Positions 17,010 to 25,050 of a stretch of 33,194 bases of DNA are shown here, in pieces; position 1 is the stretch's first letter; every line of letters begins with the position of its first letter. Source of the stretch: Albidovulum sp. (GTDB taxonomy: Bacteria; Pseudomonadota; Alphaproteobacteria; Rhodobacterales; Rhodobacteraceae); NCBI GenBank assembly GCA_015491895.1, contig WFVA01000158.1, positions 1 through 33,194 on the forward strand, written 5' to 3'. A program made the position numbers and the translations under genes. The notes beneath the pieces are model-generated. The model saw nothing but the letters and a program-made list of their open reading frames with translations. It was not told the origin of the DNA and did no database searches.

Positions 17010-17600
17010 CTATTCGAACAGGCGGCGCTGGGGCACCACGATCACATCGCCATCGCGCAAGGGGCCGAAGCCCCGCCCGCGTCCCTTCTCGAGCGCATCG
17101 TAATCGAACCCGAACACATGCTCCTGCCCGGTGTTCGGATCGCGGCGGCGGATCTGGATGCGTTTCGTGGCGGCGAATTTTGTGAAACCGCCCGCCTGTG
17201 CGAGGAACTGCAGCAGCGTGGTGCCGCGCTTCATCTCGTGTTCGCCGGGCTTGGCCAGCTCGCCAAGGGCGAAGATCGAGATGGTGCGCGGCTTGCCGGC
17301 CGCGCGCTTGCCGAGCGTGGCGAGCGCCACGAAAACGGTCGGTTTGGTGGCGAAATTCGAGGCCAGGCGCTCGGCCAGGGTATCGCGGATCTGGTTCACG
17401 TTGCGGCCTGCCGCGCGCAGGCTGCCTGCCAGCGGGAAGGAGATCGTGCCATCGGGCAGCACAAGCGCGCTGCGGTTGAGGGTCGCGTCTTCCAGAACCT
17501 CGATCTGCAGCACGTCTCCGGGCTTTACCTTGTAGGTGCTCTGGGCAAGGGCGGGCAGGGCCAGGAACAGCGCTGCCAGAAGGGTGATTATCTGTCGCAT
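17010..17600 (-). CDS. Short polysaccharide export (OPX/Wza-like) periplasmic protein
   Basis: A 196-residue protein with a signal peptide (MRQIITLLAALFLALPALA) but no lipobox Cys. The Poly_export domain starts YKVKPGDVLQIEVLEDATLN with LVLPDGTISFPLAGSLRAAG, and an SLBB domain follows (ISIFALGELAKPGEHEMKRG, LAQAGGFTKFA). It ends VIVVPQRRLFE without the C-terminal amphipathic helix that makes the outer-membrane pore in E. coli Wza, and it is about half Wza's length. It therefore belongs to the short OPX class that needs a partner in the outer membrane; the adjacent beta-barrel is the obvious candidate. GAGGA seven bases before the ATG at 17600 supports the start. Confidence 0.88.
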   Translation of the reverse strand: MRQIITLLAALFLALPALAQSTYKVKPGDVLQIEVLEDATLNRSALVLPDGTISFPLAGSLRAAGRNVNQIRDTLAERLASNFATKPTVFVALATLGKRAAGKPRTISIFALGELAKPGEHEMKRGTTLLQFLAQAGGFTKFAATKRIQIRRRDPNTGQEHVFGFDYDALEKGRGRGFGPLRDGDVIVVPQRRLFE

Positions 17601-17724
17601 CGTTACTTCCTCGTCAAACGGGCCGTCCAGCAGCGGCCATTATCATTGCCTTTTCATAGCACCGAAGCCGTGGATTGCGAAACGGAAGCTTGCCACAAGC
17701 GCAGCATTTCTGCCCACGCAGGCC

Positions 17725-20169
17725 TCATTCCCCGGCCGGCAGGCTTTCGAGCGCCTTGCGGGCCTCTTCCACCACCGGCAGATCGAGCCCCTCTGCCATC
17801 GCGAGCCCGCGTTCGAGCGCCTCGCGTGCGCGGGGCGTGTCGCCGAGCGCTGCATAGGCGAGCCCCAGATGCAGCTGCACCTCGGGATTTTCGGGCAAGC
17901 CGCGGGCTGCGGCCACGAGGAAGGGCAGGGCGGCCTTGGCATTGCCGCGGCGCAGCTGAAGCCAGCCGTAGGTATCCTGGAAGGCGGGCACCTTGCTGTT
18001 GCGCAGGCGCTTGGCGATGGCGAAGGCGCGCTCGAGGCTTTCGCGATCGTCGCGGCTGGCGGCGATCAGGCTGGCCAGGTTGTTGGCCACCACCATGTCA
18101 TTATTGTTCTGTTCATAGAGCTTCTCATAGATCGCGATGGCGCCCTCGATATCGCCGCTTTTTTCGAGGAGACCGGCCCTGATCCAGTTCAGGGTCGGTG
18201 AAAGCGGCGCGTTTTCGAGCCCCTGATCGAGCACGGCCAGGGCCTCTTCATCGCGGCCCGCCTTGCGCAGCAGCGTGTAAAGCGCCTGCACCGGCAGATC
18301 CGCCTGCGGATTTTCCGCGATCAGAGCGCGGTAGATCCTCTCGGCCTCGTCCGATCTGCCCTCGGCCATGTAGACCCCGGCGCGCAGCATGCGCAGGGCG
18401 GGATCCTTCGGGGCCTTTTCGAGAAGCTCGTCGGCATAGGCGGCGGCGGCCTCGACATTGCCCTCGCGCAGATGCGTCTGCACCACCAGCGCCCCGGCGC
18501 GCGCATCCGCATCGCCCGCGTCGATCAGATTCTGGACGAATTCGATGCTGTCTTCGGGTTTCCCCTGGGCCAGCAGAAGCCTCGTCTGGATGGAATTGGC
18601 GGCGGCCTTCGCCTCTTCGCTGCCGATCTCGTTCAGCCGGCGGACGACCCCCCGGGCGCGGGGCCAGTCCTTCTGGCGGATGTAGATATCGGCCAGCGTG
18701 CGCAGCAGCTGCTGATCGGCGGGGTTGCGGCGCAGGGCATCGATCAGCACGCTTTCGGCCGGGGCGAGCCGGCCTTCCCCGATCAGGAAGCGGGCATAAC
18801 GCAGGCTTTCCGCGGGGGCGCTGCCGGAGGCTTCCACGGCCAGGGCCAGCCGTTCGCCGGCCAGCTGATGATCGCCGTTGCGCTCGTGAGCGCGGGCCAT
18901 CAGGGTGAGCAGTTCGGGATCGCGCGGAGCCTGATCGAGCGCCTTGCGCAGGGTGAGGATGGCTTCTTCGGGCTTGTCGTCCTCGATCTGCCAGGCGGCC
19001 TTCATCTTCAGTGCCGCCACATGGCCGGAATCCTCGGACAGCACCTTCTCGACCTCGGCGCGCGCGCCCACCTCGTTGCCGCTCGATTGCAGCATGCGCG
19101 CCAGGATCACCCGGACATCGCGCATCTTCGCATCGGATTTCGCCCCCTCGAGGATTTTCTCCAGATCGGCGATGGCCTCCTCCTTCTCTTCGCCGAACTC
19201 GAAATCGAGAACGGCGCGCATCGCCTTGTAAAGATCGGCGTCCGAATCCTCCCGGGCGGCGAGGGCATCGAGCTCTGCGCGCGCCGCATCGTAGCCGCGG
19301 GTGCGGCGCAGAAGCTGGACAATCGCGAGATTGAGCCCGGGCCTGTCGGCCTCATCCGCCTCGGCCGCCATCCGGCGCATGAATTCCTCGGCGCCCTCCA
19401 CATCGCCACGGCGCAGATACCAGGCAATGAGCAAGGATTGCACCCGTTCGTTATCGGGGAAGATTCGGGTCATCTCGCGCAGACGCTCGCCCACCTCGTC
19501 ATCGCGCCCGGCCAGGGCCAGAAGGCGCAGCCGCGCCTGGTGCAGCTCGAGGGAATCGGGCTCCTGCTCCAGCGCGATGTCGAGCTGCTTCAGCGCATCC
19601 ATGGGGTTGGGGCCGGAAAGGGCATCTTCGATCAGCACCCGGCGCGCCATGGTGATCTCCGGCTCCTGCGCCAGCACGGCCCTGGCCTCCTGCACGGCTT
19701 TCGCCCTTGCCACGGTATCGTTCCTGCGCACCGCATCCCGGTAATCGAGCACCGCGTTCATTGCCCGGGCTTCGAGATCATCGGGCGCAAGCTCGCGCAG
19801 GCGCCGGGCGTGGCGCTCGGCTTCTTCCCAGTTGCCGCCCTTGATGGCCATCTCGGCCAGGGCGCGCCGGCCCTCCACATCATCCGGGTATTGCTCGATC
19901 AGGCGCAGATAGTGGCCGTAGCTCTCGGCGATGTCGCCGCGTTTGCGCAGCAGTTCCGCATAGGCGATGCGCGCTTCGCGGTGGCGCCCGTTCAGATCGA
20001 ACACGTTGCGCAGCTGGACCATGGCCCGCTCTTCGTCGCCCCGTTCGAGCAGTTCGAGGGCGGATCGGTAGTATTTCTCGGCCCTCTGTTCGGAATCGCC
20101 GAACCGGGTGAGAAAGATGACGGTGCCGATGGCAACGACGAGGAGGAGAAGAAAAATGCGCGCTTTCAT
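17725..20169 (-). CDS. PrsT-like TPR-repeat protein of exosortase/EPS systems
   Basis: An 814-residue protein with one N-terminal transmembrane helix (about residues 5-22, IFLLLLVVAIGTVIFLTRF) and otherwise almost entirely TPR helical repeats, for example EKYYRSALELLERGDEERAM, PEEAILTLRKALDQAPRDPE and PEVQLHLGLAYAALGDTPRA. It matches the long TPR proteins (PrsT) that mark PEP-CTERM/exosortase polysaccharide loci, although those are often lipoproteins while this one has a membrane anchor without a Cys. The TPR solenoid should lie in the periplasm and scaffold export parts, as AlgK or PelB do in other polysaccharide systems. ATG 20169 is preferred because AGAAGG lies eight bases upstream; open frame continues 21 codons further. 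Confidence 0.85.
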   Translation of the reverse strand: MKARIFLLLLVVAIGTVIFLTRFGDSEQRAEKYYRSALELLERGDEERAMVQLRNVFDLNGRHREARIAYAELLRKRGDIAESYGHYLRLIEQYPDDVEGRRALAEMAIKGGNWEEAERHARRLRELAPDDLEARAMNAVLDYRDAVRRNDTVARAKAVQEARAVLAQEPEITMARRVLIEDALSGPNPMDALKQLDIALEQEPDSLELHQARLRLLALAGRDDEVGERLREMTRIFPDNERVQSLLIAWYLRRGDVEGAEEFMRRMAAEADEADRPGLNLAIVQLLRRTRGYDAARAELDALAAREDSDADLYKAMRAVLDFEFGEEKEEAIADLEKILEGAKSDAKMRDVRVILARMLQSSGNEVGARAEVEKVLSEDSGHVAALKMKAAWQIEDDKPEEAILTLRKALDQAPRDPELLTLMARAHERNGDHQLAGERLALAVEASGSAPAESLRYARFLIGEGRLAPAESVLIDALRRNPADQQLLRTLADIYIRQKDWPRARGVVRRLNEIGSEEAKAAANSIQTRLLLAQGKPEDSIEFVQNLIDAGDADARAGALVVQTHLREGNVEAAAAYADELLEKAPKDPALRMLRAGVYMAEGRSDEAERIYRALIAENPQADLPVQALYTLLRKAGRDEEALAVLDQGLENAPLSPTLNWIRAGLLEKSGDIEGAIAIYEKLYEQNNNDMVVANNLASLIAASRDDRESLERAFAIAKRLRNSKVPAFQDTYGWLQLRRGNAKAALPFLVAAARGLPENPEVQLHLGLAYAALGDTPRAREALERGLAMAEGLDLPVVEEARKALESLPAGE

Positions 20170-20229
20170 GACATGCCTTCTGAAAGAACCGGATGCATTT
20201 GAAGATATAGCCTTTCCTGGCGCGGAGAT

Positions 20230-20243
20230 CATGAAAAATCATG
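20230..20243. promoter_or_regulatory. CATGA-N4-TCATG dyad upstream of the TPR gene
   Basis: CATGA-AAAA-TCATG is a perfect inverted repeat about 60 bases upstream of the prsT-like start, in an AT-rich pocket. TATATC at about 20204-20209 could be a -10 element on the minus strand. The dyad is a candidate operator for the prsT-OPX-barrel-xrtD transcript. Function is inferred from symmetry and position only. Confidence 0.35.
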
Positions 20244-20323
20244 TTTTCCGGCCGGTCCGGGTGCAAACGGAACACGGACAGGCCGAAAAAAGGGTGGAAA
20301 GGCTCTGCCGGCAGCCGCCCGGC

Positions 20324-21031
20324 TCAGTAGCCGGTGCCGCGCAGCACCACACGAATGGTGCGCAGCAGGATCGAGGCATCGGTCTTCAGCGAGACGCAGC
20401 GCTCGTATTCGGCATCGAACTTGGCGCGGCCGGCAAAGCTGCCTTCGTTGCGGTCGGAAATCTGCCACAGGCCGGTGATGCCGGGGCGCAGGGCATAATA
20501 GGCGCGGCCCGGATAGAGATGGCGCTGTTCGGGCAGCATCGGGCGCGGGCCGACAAGGCTCATGTCGCCCTTCAGCACGTTCCACAGCTGCGGCAGCTCA
20601 TCAAGGGAGGTCTTGCGCAGGAGGCGTCCGAAGCGGGTGATGCGCGGATCATTCTTCAGCTTCTGGGTGGTTTCCCATTCCTCCCTGGCCTCGGGATTCT
20701 GCGCCAGATAGGCGGCAAGCCTTTCATCGGCATCGGCCACCATGGTGCGCAGCTTCCAGAGGGTGAAAAGGCGCCCCCCCCGGCCGAGCCGCTTCTGACG
20801 GTAGAAGGGAGAGTGCCCGTCGAGCGAAATCAGGAGCGCCAGCATTGTCACTACCGGCAGCACGATCGGCAGAGCGGCCAGGATCAGCGCAACGTCCAGC
20901 AGGCGCTTCACTGTTTTCCGGTAGATCCCGCCCCCGCCATGCAGGGCCTCACGCTCCGGCATGCAAGTGGCCGTAACGGGAATCATACCCTTCCCAAGGC
21001 TGTCCGTCAGATTGGTATTGTGTACCGTCAT
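20324..21031 (-). CDS. Undecaprenyl-phosphate sugar-1-phosphate transferase (ExoY/WcaJ family)
   Basis: A 235-residue polyprenyl-phosphate hexose-1-phosphate transferase, the enzyme that begins a polysaccharide repeat unit by loading the first sugar on undecaprenyl phosphate. One hydrophobic membrane segment (about residues 41-66, [20 protein letters not shown]) precedes the catalytic domain with [54 protein letters not shown] and [14 protein letters not shown]. The small size and single segment match ExoY rather than the larger WbaP/WcaJ forms. ATG 21031 is chosen because AGGTGAG lies six bases upstream. It precedes the TPR gene on the same strand by 154 bases and diverges from the ATPase gene. 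The sugar, galactose or glucose, is not determined. Confidence 0.92.
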   Translation of the reverse strand: MTVHNTNLTDSLGKGMIPVTATCMPEREALHGGGGIYRKTVKRLLDVALILAALPIVLPVVTMLALLISLDGHSPFYRQKRLGRGGRLFTLWKLRTMVADADERLAAYLAQNPEAREEWETTQKLKNDPRITRFGRLLRKTSLDELPQLWNVLKGDMSLVGPRPMLPEQRHLYPGRAYYALRPGITGLWQISDRNEGSFAGRAKFDAEYERCVSLKTDASILLRTIRVVLRGTGY

Positions 21032-21206
21032 TATCATCTCACCTAATCAATTCGGGACGAACCCGAAAACCCCACCCCCGGAAATTGGGGGTCACTCATG
21101 CCCGACAGGGAACAGGCTCTTCAATGGAGCCTTCCAGAGATCAAATCCGAGATGACTTGCTCAAGCAGACATGCTCAGACCCCGTTTTCCTTCCCCACAC
21201 TCATAC

Positions 21207-21232
21207 TTGCACAATTTGACGGAAATTTGCAA
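21207..21232. promoter_or_regulatory. Interrupted dyad in the EPS intergenic island, candidate operator
   Basis: TTGC-AC-AATTT-GACGG-AAATT-T-GCAA is a near-perfect inverted repeat with nine paired bases per side. It sits in the AT-rich island about 180 bases upstream of the sugar transferase start. The size fits a dimeric helix-turn-helix regulator such as a LuxR, CRP/FNR or MarR family protein, but it matches no consensus I can name. Confidence 0.4.
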
Positions 21233-21272
21233 TCAATATTCGAAAAATGTGAAGTCGCGCCATTGCCATAAG

Positions 21273-21288
21273 TTAATGTTTTATAAAC
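21273..21288 (+). promoter_or_regulatory. CtrA-like site in the EPS intergenic region
   Basis: TTAA-TGTTTTA-TAAAC matches the alphaproteobacterial CtrA consensus TTAA-N7-TTAAC with one mismatch. AT-rich sequence makes chance matches more likely here, so the call leans on similar sites upstream of flgE and motB. Confidence 0.3.
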
Positions 21289-21735
21289 TATTTTCGCGCC
21301 CCAGTTGTGCTGGCGTCTTCGATTTGTGATGTTTTCATGCCCAATGGAGTGAAATGCGGCGATTTGTTGACTGAGCGAGGGTGGTGTAGAAAATGGATGT
21401 CTTCATGCTTTTGAATGCTGGGCGCCGCGGCTTTGGTCCGGGCGAATCAGTCATGCCTGCCGGGCATCTTCCGTGGGCGACAAACGCCCGCAGGTTGTGC
21501 CGCTGACGATGCCGGTGTGAATCTCCGGGTGCGGGTGCTTGCGTGCTCGGGGATAAGGGATGGAATCTGTGTGATTCGGCCACAAAGTCACGCGCGCGCC
21601 GTAAAAAGAGATGAATCCCTCGGAAAAAGCCTGTATGCAGGGCCGGTATCCGGGTGGTGGGCGGTAACGGGTTGATGATATGAGTGATTTCGGTAATTGC
21701 TATGCTGCGCTGTTGATGGTGACGGTGCTTTTCGG

Positions 21736-22593
21736 ATGAACGTGGTCAACGCCCTGGATATCTATACGGAATATTTCGGCCTCAAGGAGCGCCCCTTCAC
21801 CCTGGTCCCGGACCCGGATTTCCTCTTCTGGTCGCCGGCGCACCGGCGTGCCTATGCGATGCTGGAATACGGGCTGTTCACCAAGGCCCCGATCACGCTG
21901 ATCACCGGAGAGGTGGGGGCAGGGAAAACGACCCTTCTGCATCACCTGCTGAAAAAGCTCGGCGATGACGTGAGCGTAGGGCTGATTTCCAACGCCCATG
22001 GCGACCGCGGCGAATTGCTGCGCTGGGTCCTGATGGCGCTCGGGCAGGACGCGGCGAAGGATGCCTCCTATGTGGATCTGTTCAAGCAGTTCCAGGATTT
22101 CCTCATAGAGGAATACGCGCGCGGCAAGCGGGTGATCCTGATCTTCGACGAGGCGCAGAATCTTTCGCGCGAGAGCCTCGAAGAGCTGCGCATGTTCACC
22201 AACATCAATTCCAACAAGGACGAACTCCTGCAGATCATCCTCATGGGCCAGCCCGAACTGCGCGATACCATCCGCAGCCCCGAGCTGACGCAATTCGCCC
22301 AGCGGGTGGCGGCCAGCTTCCACCTGACGGCGATGGACGCCCCCACGGTGCAGGCCTATATCGATCACCGGCTTAAAAAGGCGGGGGCCAGAGAGCGGAT
22401 ATTCACCCCCAATGCCGCCAAGCTCATCCACGAGGCTACCGGGGGCATTCCGCGCCTCGTCAATCAGCTGTGTGATTTTTCCCTCGTCTATGCCTATACG
22501 GACGAGGTGAAAACGGTGAACCGGGCGCTTGTTCAGCGGGTGCTGGATGACGGCGTCTTCTTCCCGGTGACACTCACCCTCGAAAAGGCCTGA
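21736..22593 (+). CDS. ExeA-like secretion ATPase of PEP-CTERM/exosortase EPS loci
   Basis: A 285-residue AAA ATPase of the subfamily found in exosortase-linked polysaccharide loci. It opens with IYTEYFGLKERPFTLVPDPD, the ExeA/GspA-type start. The Walker A motif is GEVGAGKTT (residues 58-66), Walker B is VILIFDEAQNL (about 133-143), and sensor/arginine-finger regions include ILMGQPELRDTI and GGIPRLVNQLCDFSLVYAY. It has no periplasmic domain, unlike full-length ExeA, so it is cytoplasmic or peripheral. Its partner is likely the chain-length protein five bases downstream. ATG 21736 is set by family similarity; the ribosome binding site is weak and the frame extends 13 codons upstream. Confidence 0.9.
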   Translation: MNVVNALDIYTEYFGLKERPFTLVPDPDFLFWSPAHRRAYAMLEYGLFTKAPITLITGEVGAGKTTLLHHLLKKLGDDVSVGLISNAHGDRGELLRWVLMALGQDAAKDASYVDLFKQFQDFLIEEYARGKRVILIFDEAQNLSRESLEELRMFTNINSNKDELLQIILMGQPELRDTIRSPELTQFAQRVAASFHLTAMDAPTVQAYIDHRLKKAGARERIFTPNAAKLIHEATGGIPRLVNQLCDFSLVYAYTDEVKTVNRALVQRVLDDGVFFPVTLTLEKA

Positions 22594-22598
22594 GCAAC

Positions 22599-24185
22599 AT
22601 GGCGCTTGATACCAAATTCTACATTTCCATCTTCTGGCGGCGGTTCCCCTATTTCCTGATCGTGGCGGCGGCGGTTTCGGCGATCGGCATCTTCATCGCC
22701 ACCATCCTGCCTCCCACCTATAGCGCCCGCGCCGTCATGCTGGTGGAAAGCGAGCAGATCGCTGTCGACAAGCCCGCGAGCCGCACCAATCTGACGGAGG
22801 TGCTGCAGCGCATCCAGCAGAAGATTCTTTCCCGCGCCACGCTTCTCGACATGGCCGACTCCCTCGAGATCTACCCCCCCGAGAGCGATCTCTCGCCCGA
22901 CCGGATCGTGGAGGACATGCGCGCGCGCACCGAATTCAAGGTGCAGCAGAAACGGGGCGAGGCGCCGTTGCTGACGGTTTCCTTCTCCGCCGAAACCGGC
23001 GAGAAGGCGGCGCGCGTGGCCAATGAGTTCGTCACCCGCATCCTCAAGGAACATGCCGAGATCATGCGCGGCCGGGCCACCGAGGTGCTGCGCTTCTTCG
23101 AACAGGAGGAAAAGCGCCTCGGCCAGGAGCTCGACAAGCTCAACAAGACGATCCTCGAATTCAAGCGCGAAAACCGCGACAGCCTGCCCGACAGCCTTTC
23201 CTTCCGCCGCGCCCGCCAGACGAGCCTGCAGGAAAGCTTGATCCGCCTCGAGCAGGAGCAGGCCGAATTGCAGGACAAGCGCAAGCGTCTGGTGGAGCTC
23301 TACAAGAGCCAGGGCATGGTCGGCATCAATCAGGAGAACATGACCAGCGAGGAAAAGGCCCTGCAGCTGGCCAAGGCCGAGCTCGAGCGCGCGCTGGCGG
23401 TGTTTTCGGCCGACAATCCGAAGGTGAAGGTGCTGCGCGCGCGCGTCGAGCAGCTGGAAAAGATCGTGCTTGGCCAGCGCGGGGAGGCCGCGGCAGAAGG
23501 CGCCTCCGAGCAGGACAAGGCCACGTCCAGGGCCAACAAGACCCTGTTCGATCTCCAGCTCGAGGAGATCGACGGCCGGCTCAATTTCATCCGCAAGCAG
23601 ATGAACGGCATGAAGGAGGAGCTTGCGCGGCTCGAGGAAACCATCCGCGCAACCCCGGCAAATGCCCTGCGCCAGGCCGAGCTTGAACGGGATTATTCTC
23701 TGATCCGGGCGCAATATGATGCCGCGGTGGCGGCGCTTGCCAAGGCCAGGACCGGCGAGATCATCGAGAGCCGCTCCAAGGGGCAGCGCATCATGGTGAT
23801 CGAGCAGCCGGTGGCGCCGGATGCGCCCTCAAGCCCGCCGCGCCTGCTGATCATGATCGGTTCGGTGGTGGCGGGGATCCTGGCCGGCCTCGCCGCGGTG
23901 GTGTTGCTTGAAGCGATGAACCGCGCCGTGCGCCGTCCGGCCGATATCACGGCAAAGCTCGGCATCACCCCGATCGGCACTCTGCCTTTCGTGCGAACCC
24001 GGGGCGAAACCCTGCGCCGGCGGATGGTGATCTATCTGGCGCTGGCGGTGGTGCTGATCGGCATTCCGGCCGGGCTTTACATGGTGCATACCCGCTACAT
24101 GCCCATGGATGTGCTGGTGCAGAAGCTCCTGGACAAGACCGGCCTTTCCCTTCTGCTCGAAAAGATACGCTTCAATGGCGCCTGA
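22599..24185 (+). CDS. Wzz-type polysaccharide chain-length determinant (exosortase-locus type)
   Basis: A 528-residue inner-membrane polysaccharide co-polymerase. An N-terminal transmembrane helix (about residues 16-37, FPYFLIVAAAVSAIGIFIAT) leads into the Wzz domain with YSARAVMLVES. A long periplasmic coiled coil follows to about residue 400. A second membrane helix (416-440) precedes a cytoplasmic segment RRPADITAKLGITPIGTLPF, and a third hydrophobic stretch (476-496) is present. No kinase domain is fused; the tyrosine kinase is the next gene, 25 bases downstream. It should set chain length and connect the kinase to periplasmic export parts. The architecture matches chain-length proteins linked to PEP-CTERM loci. 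Confidence 0.9.
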   Translation: MALDTKFYISIFWRRFPYFLIVAAAVSAIGIFIATILPPTYSARAVMLVESEQIAVDKPASRTNLTEVLQRIQQKILSRATLLDMADSLEIYPPESDLSPDRIVEDMRARTEFKVQQKRGEAPLLTVSFSAETGEKAARVANEFVTRILKEHAEIMRGRATEVLRFFEQEEKRLGQELDKLNKTILEFKRENRDSLPDSLSFRRARQTSLQESLIRLEQEQAELQDKRKRLVELYKSQGMVGINQENMTSEEKALQLAKAELERALAVFSADNPKVKVLRARVEQLEKIVLGQRGEAAAEGASEQDKATSRANKTLFDLQLEEIDGRLNFIRKQMNGMKEELARLEETIRATPANALRQAELERDYSLIRAQYDAAVAALAKARTGEIIESRSKGQRIMVIEQPVAPDAPSSPPRLLIMIGSVVAGILAGLAAVVLLEAMNRAVRRPADITAKLGITPIGTLPFVRTRGETLRRRMVIYLALAVVLIGIPAGLYMVHTRYMPMDVLVQKLLDKTGLSLLLEKIRFNGA

Positions 24186-24210
24186 GGGCGCGCGACAAAC
24201 GGACTAGCCC

Positions 24211-25026
24211 ATGGAACGGATCAGATCGGCGATCGACAAGGCCCGCGAAGCGAGGGGCGAAAACACCCCCGCCCGGCGTGCCCGCCCGGAACTGCCGGCG
24301 GCCCTGGCGGAAAACTGGCAGATGCTTGCGCAAGCGGATGTCAATCCGCGCCTGCTGCACCGCAACCGGATACTGGCGATCGAGGGCGGCCCCGAATCCG
24401 GCCCCTTCGACATGCTGCGCACCAAGGTGCTCCAGCAGATGCGGGCCAACAACTGGCGCCGGCTGGCCATCACATCGCCCACCAGCGGCTGCGGCAAGAC
24501 GACGACAAGCGCCAATCTCGCCTTCAGCTTCGCCCGCCAGCCCGAATTGCGCGTGGTGGTGGTGGAGGCCGACATGCGCCGCCCGGCCCTGGCAAAAACC
24601 CTGGGGCAGAAGGGGATCGGCCATCAGTTCGGCAGGGTTCTGGCGGGGCAGGCCTCCTGGGCGGAACACATGCTGCGCATCGGCTCCAATCTCGCCTTCG
24701 CCACCAATGCTGCGCCGGTAAACCATTCGGCGGAGCTCCTGCAGAGCGCAACGGCGCGCCGGGCGCTGGAAGAGGTGGAGCGGGCGCTCGATCCGAGCGT
24801 GATGATCTTCGACACGCCCCCGCTCCTGGTCAGCGATGATACGCTCGGTTTTCTCGATCAGGTGGATTGCGTGCTGCTGGTGGCCGAAGCCGAAACCACC
24901 ACGATCGACGAGATCGACAATTGCGAGCAGGATCTCGCCGCGCGCAGCAACGTGCTCGGCGTGGTGCTCAACAAGTGCCGCTACATGGGCAAGGGTTACG
25001 GCTACGATTACGATTACGGCTATTGA
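24211..25026 (+). CDS. CpsD/CapB-family BY-kinase, EPS/exosortase-locus type
   Basis: A 271-residue bacterial tyrosine autokinase. It has a Walker A motif in TSPTSGCGKTTTSANLAFSF (residues 88-107), a Walker A' in VVVVEADMRRPALAK (115-129) and a Walker B in VMIFDTPPLLVSDD (197-210). The FDMLRTKVLQQM segment before the P-loop is typical for this subgroup. The chain ends in a compact tyrosine cluster, MGKGYGYDYDYGY, which would be the autophosphorylation tail. Activation normally needs the cytoplasmic end of the chain-length protein encoded just upstream. Cycles of phosphorylation are expected to drive assembly and disassembly of the export complex. Confidence 0.92.
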   Translation: MERIRSAIDKAREARGENTPARRARPELPAALAENWQMLAQADVNPRLLHRNRILAIEGGPESGPFDMLRTKVLQQMRANNWRRLAITSPTSGCGKTTTSANLAFSFARQPELRVVVVEADMRRPALAKTLGQKGIGHQFGRVLAGQASWAEHMLRIGSNLAFATNAAPVNHSAELLQSATARRALEEVERALDPSVMIFDTPPLLVSDDTLGFLDQVDCVLLVAEAETTTIDEIDNCEQDLAARSNVLGVVLNKCRYMGKGYGYDYDYGY

Positions 25027-25050
25027 GCCGGCCGGTGCTGCCCGTGCCGC

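Larger units (their letters stand above)
21038..21735. other. 700-base intergenic regulatory region between divergent EPS operons
   Basis: No convincing gene is present. The left part (about 21180-21300) is an AT-rich island containing a dyad and a CtrA-like site, annotated separately, and should hold the leftward promoter. The right part (about 21300-21735) is GC-richer with small hairpins such as GGGCG-ACAAA-CGCCC near 21475 and CCTG-TATG-CAGG near 21632, so the rightward ATPase transcript may carry a long structured leader. Short open frames here have neither family motifs nor good ribosome binding sites. Confidence 0.6.

Noticed and set aside
18472-20202. A 576-codon plus-strand open frame opposite the TPR gene
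   Set aside because: It is the complement of the TPR repeats; no motif, no ribosome binding site, and the minus-strand protein is clearly real.
20282-20323. Possible intrinsic terminator after the sugar transferase gene
   Set aside because: There is a GC-rich stretch and a run of six T on the minus strand, but the stem is poor and lies about 20 bases from the T run.
21560-21680. Possible cyclic di-GMP (GEMM-I) riboswitch before the ATPase gene
   Set aside because: Fragments such as GTCACGC and CGGTAACGGG faintly recall it, but the required core (CAGGGCAAACC, GNRA loop and receptor pairing) is missing.
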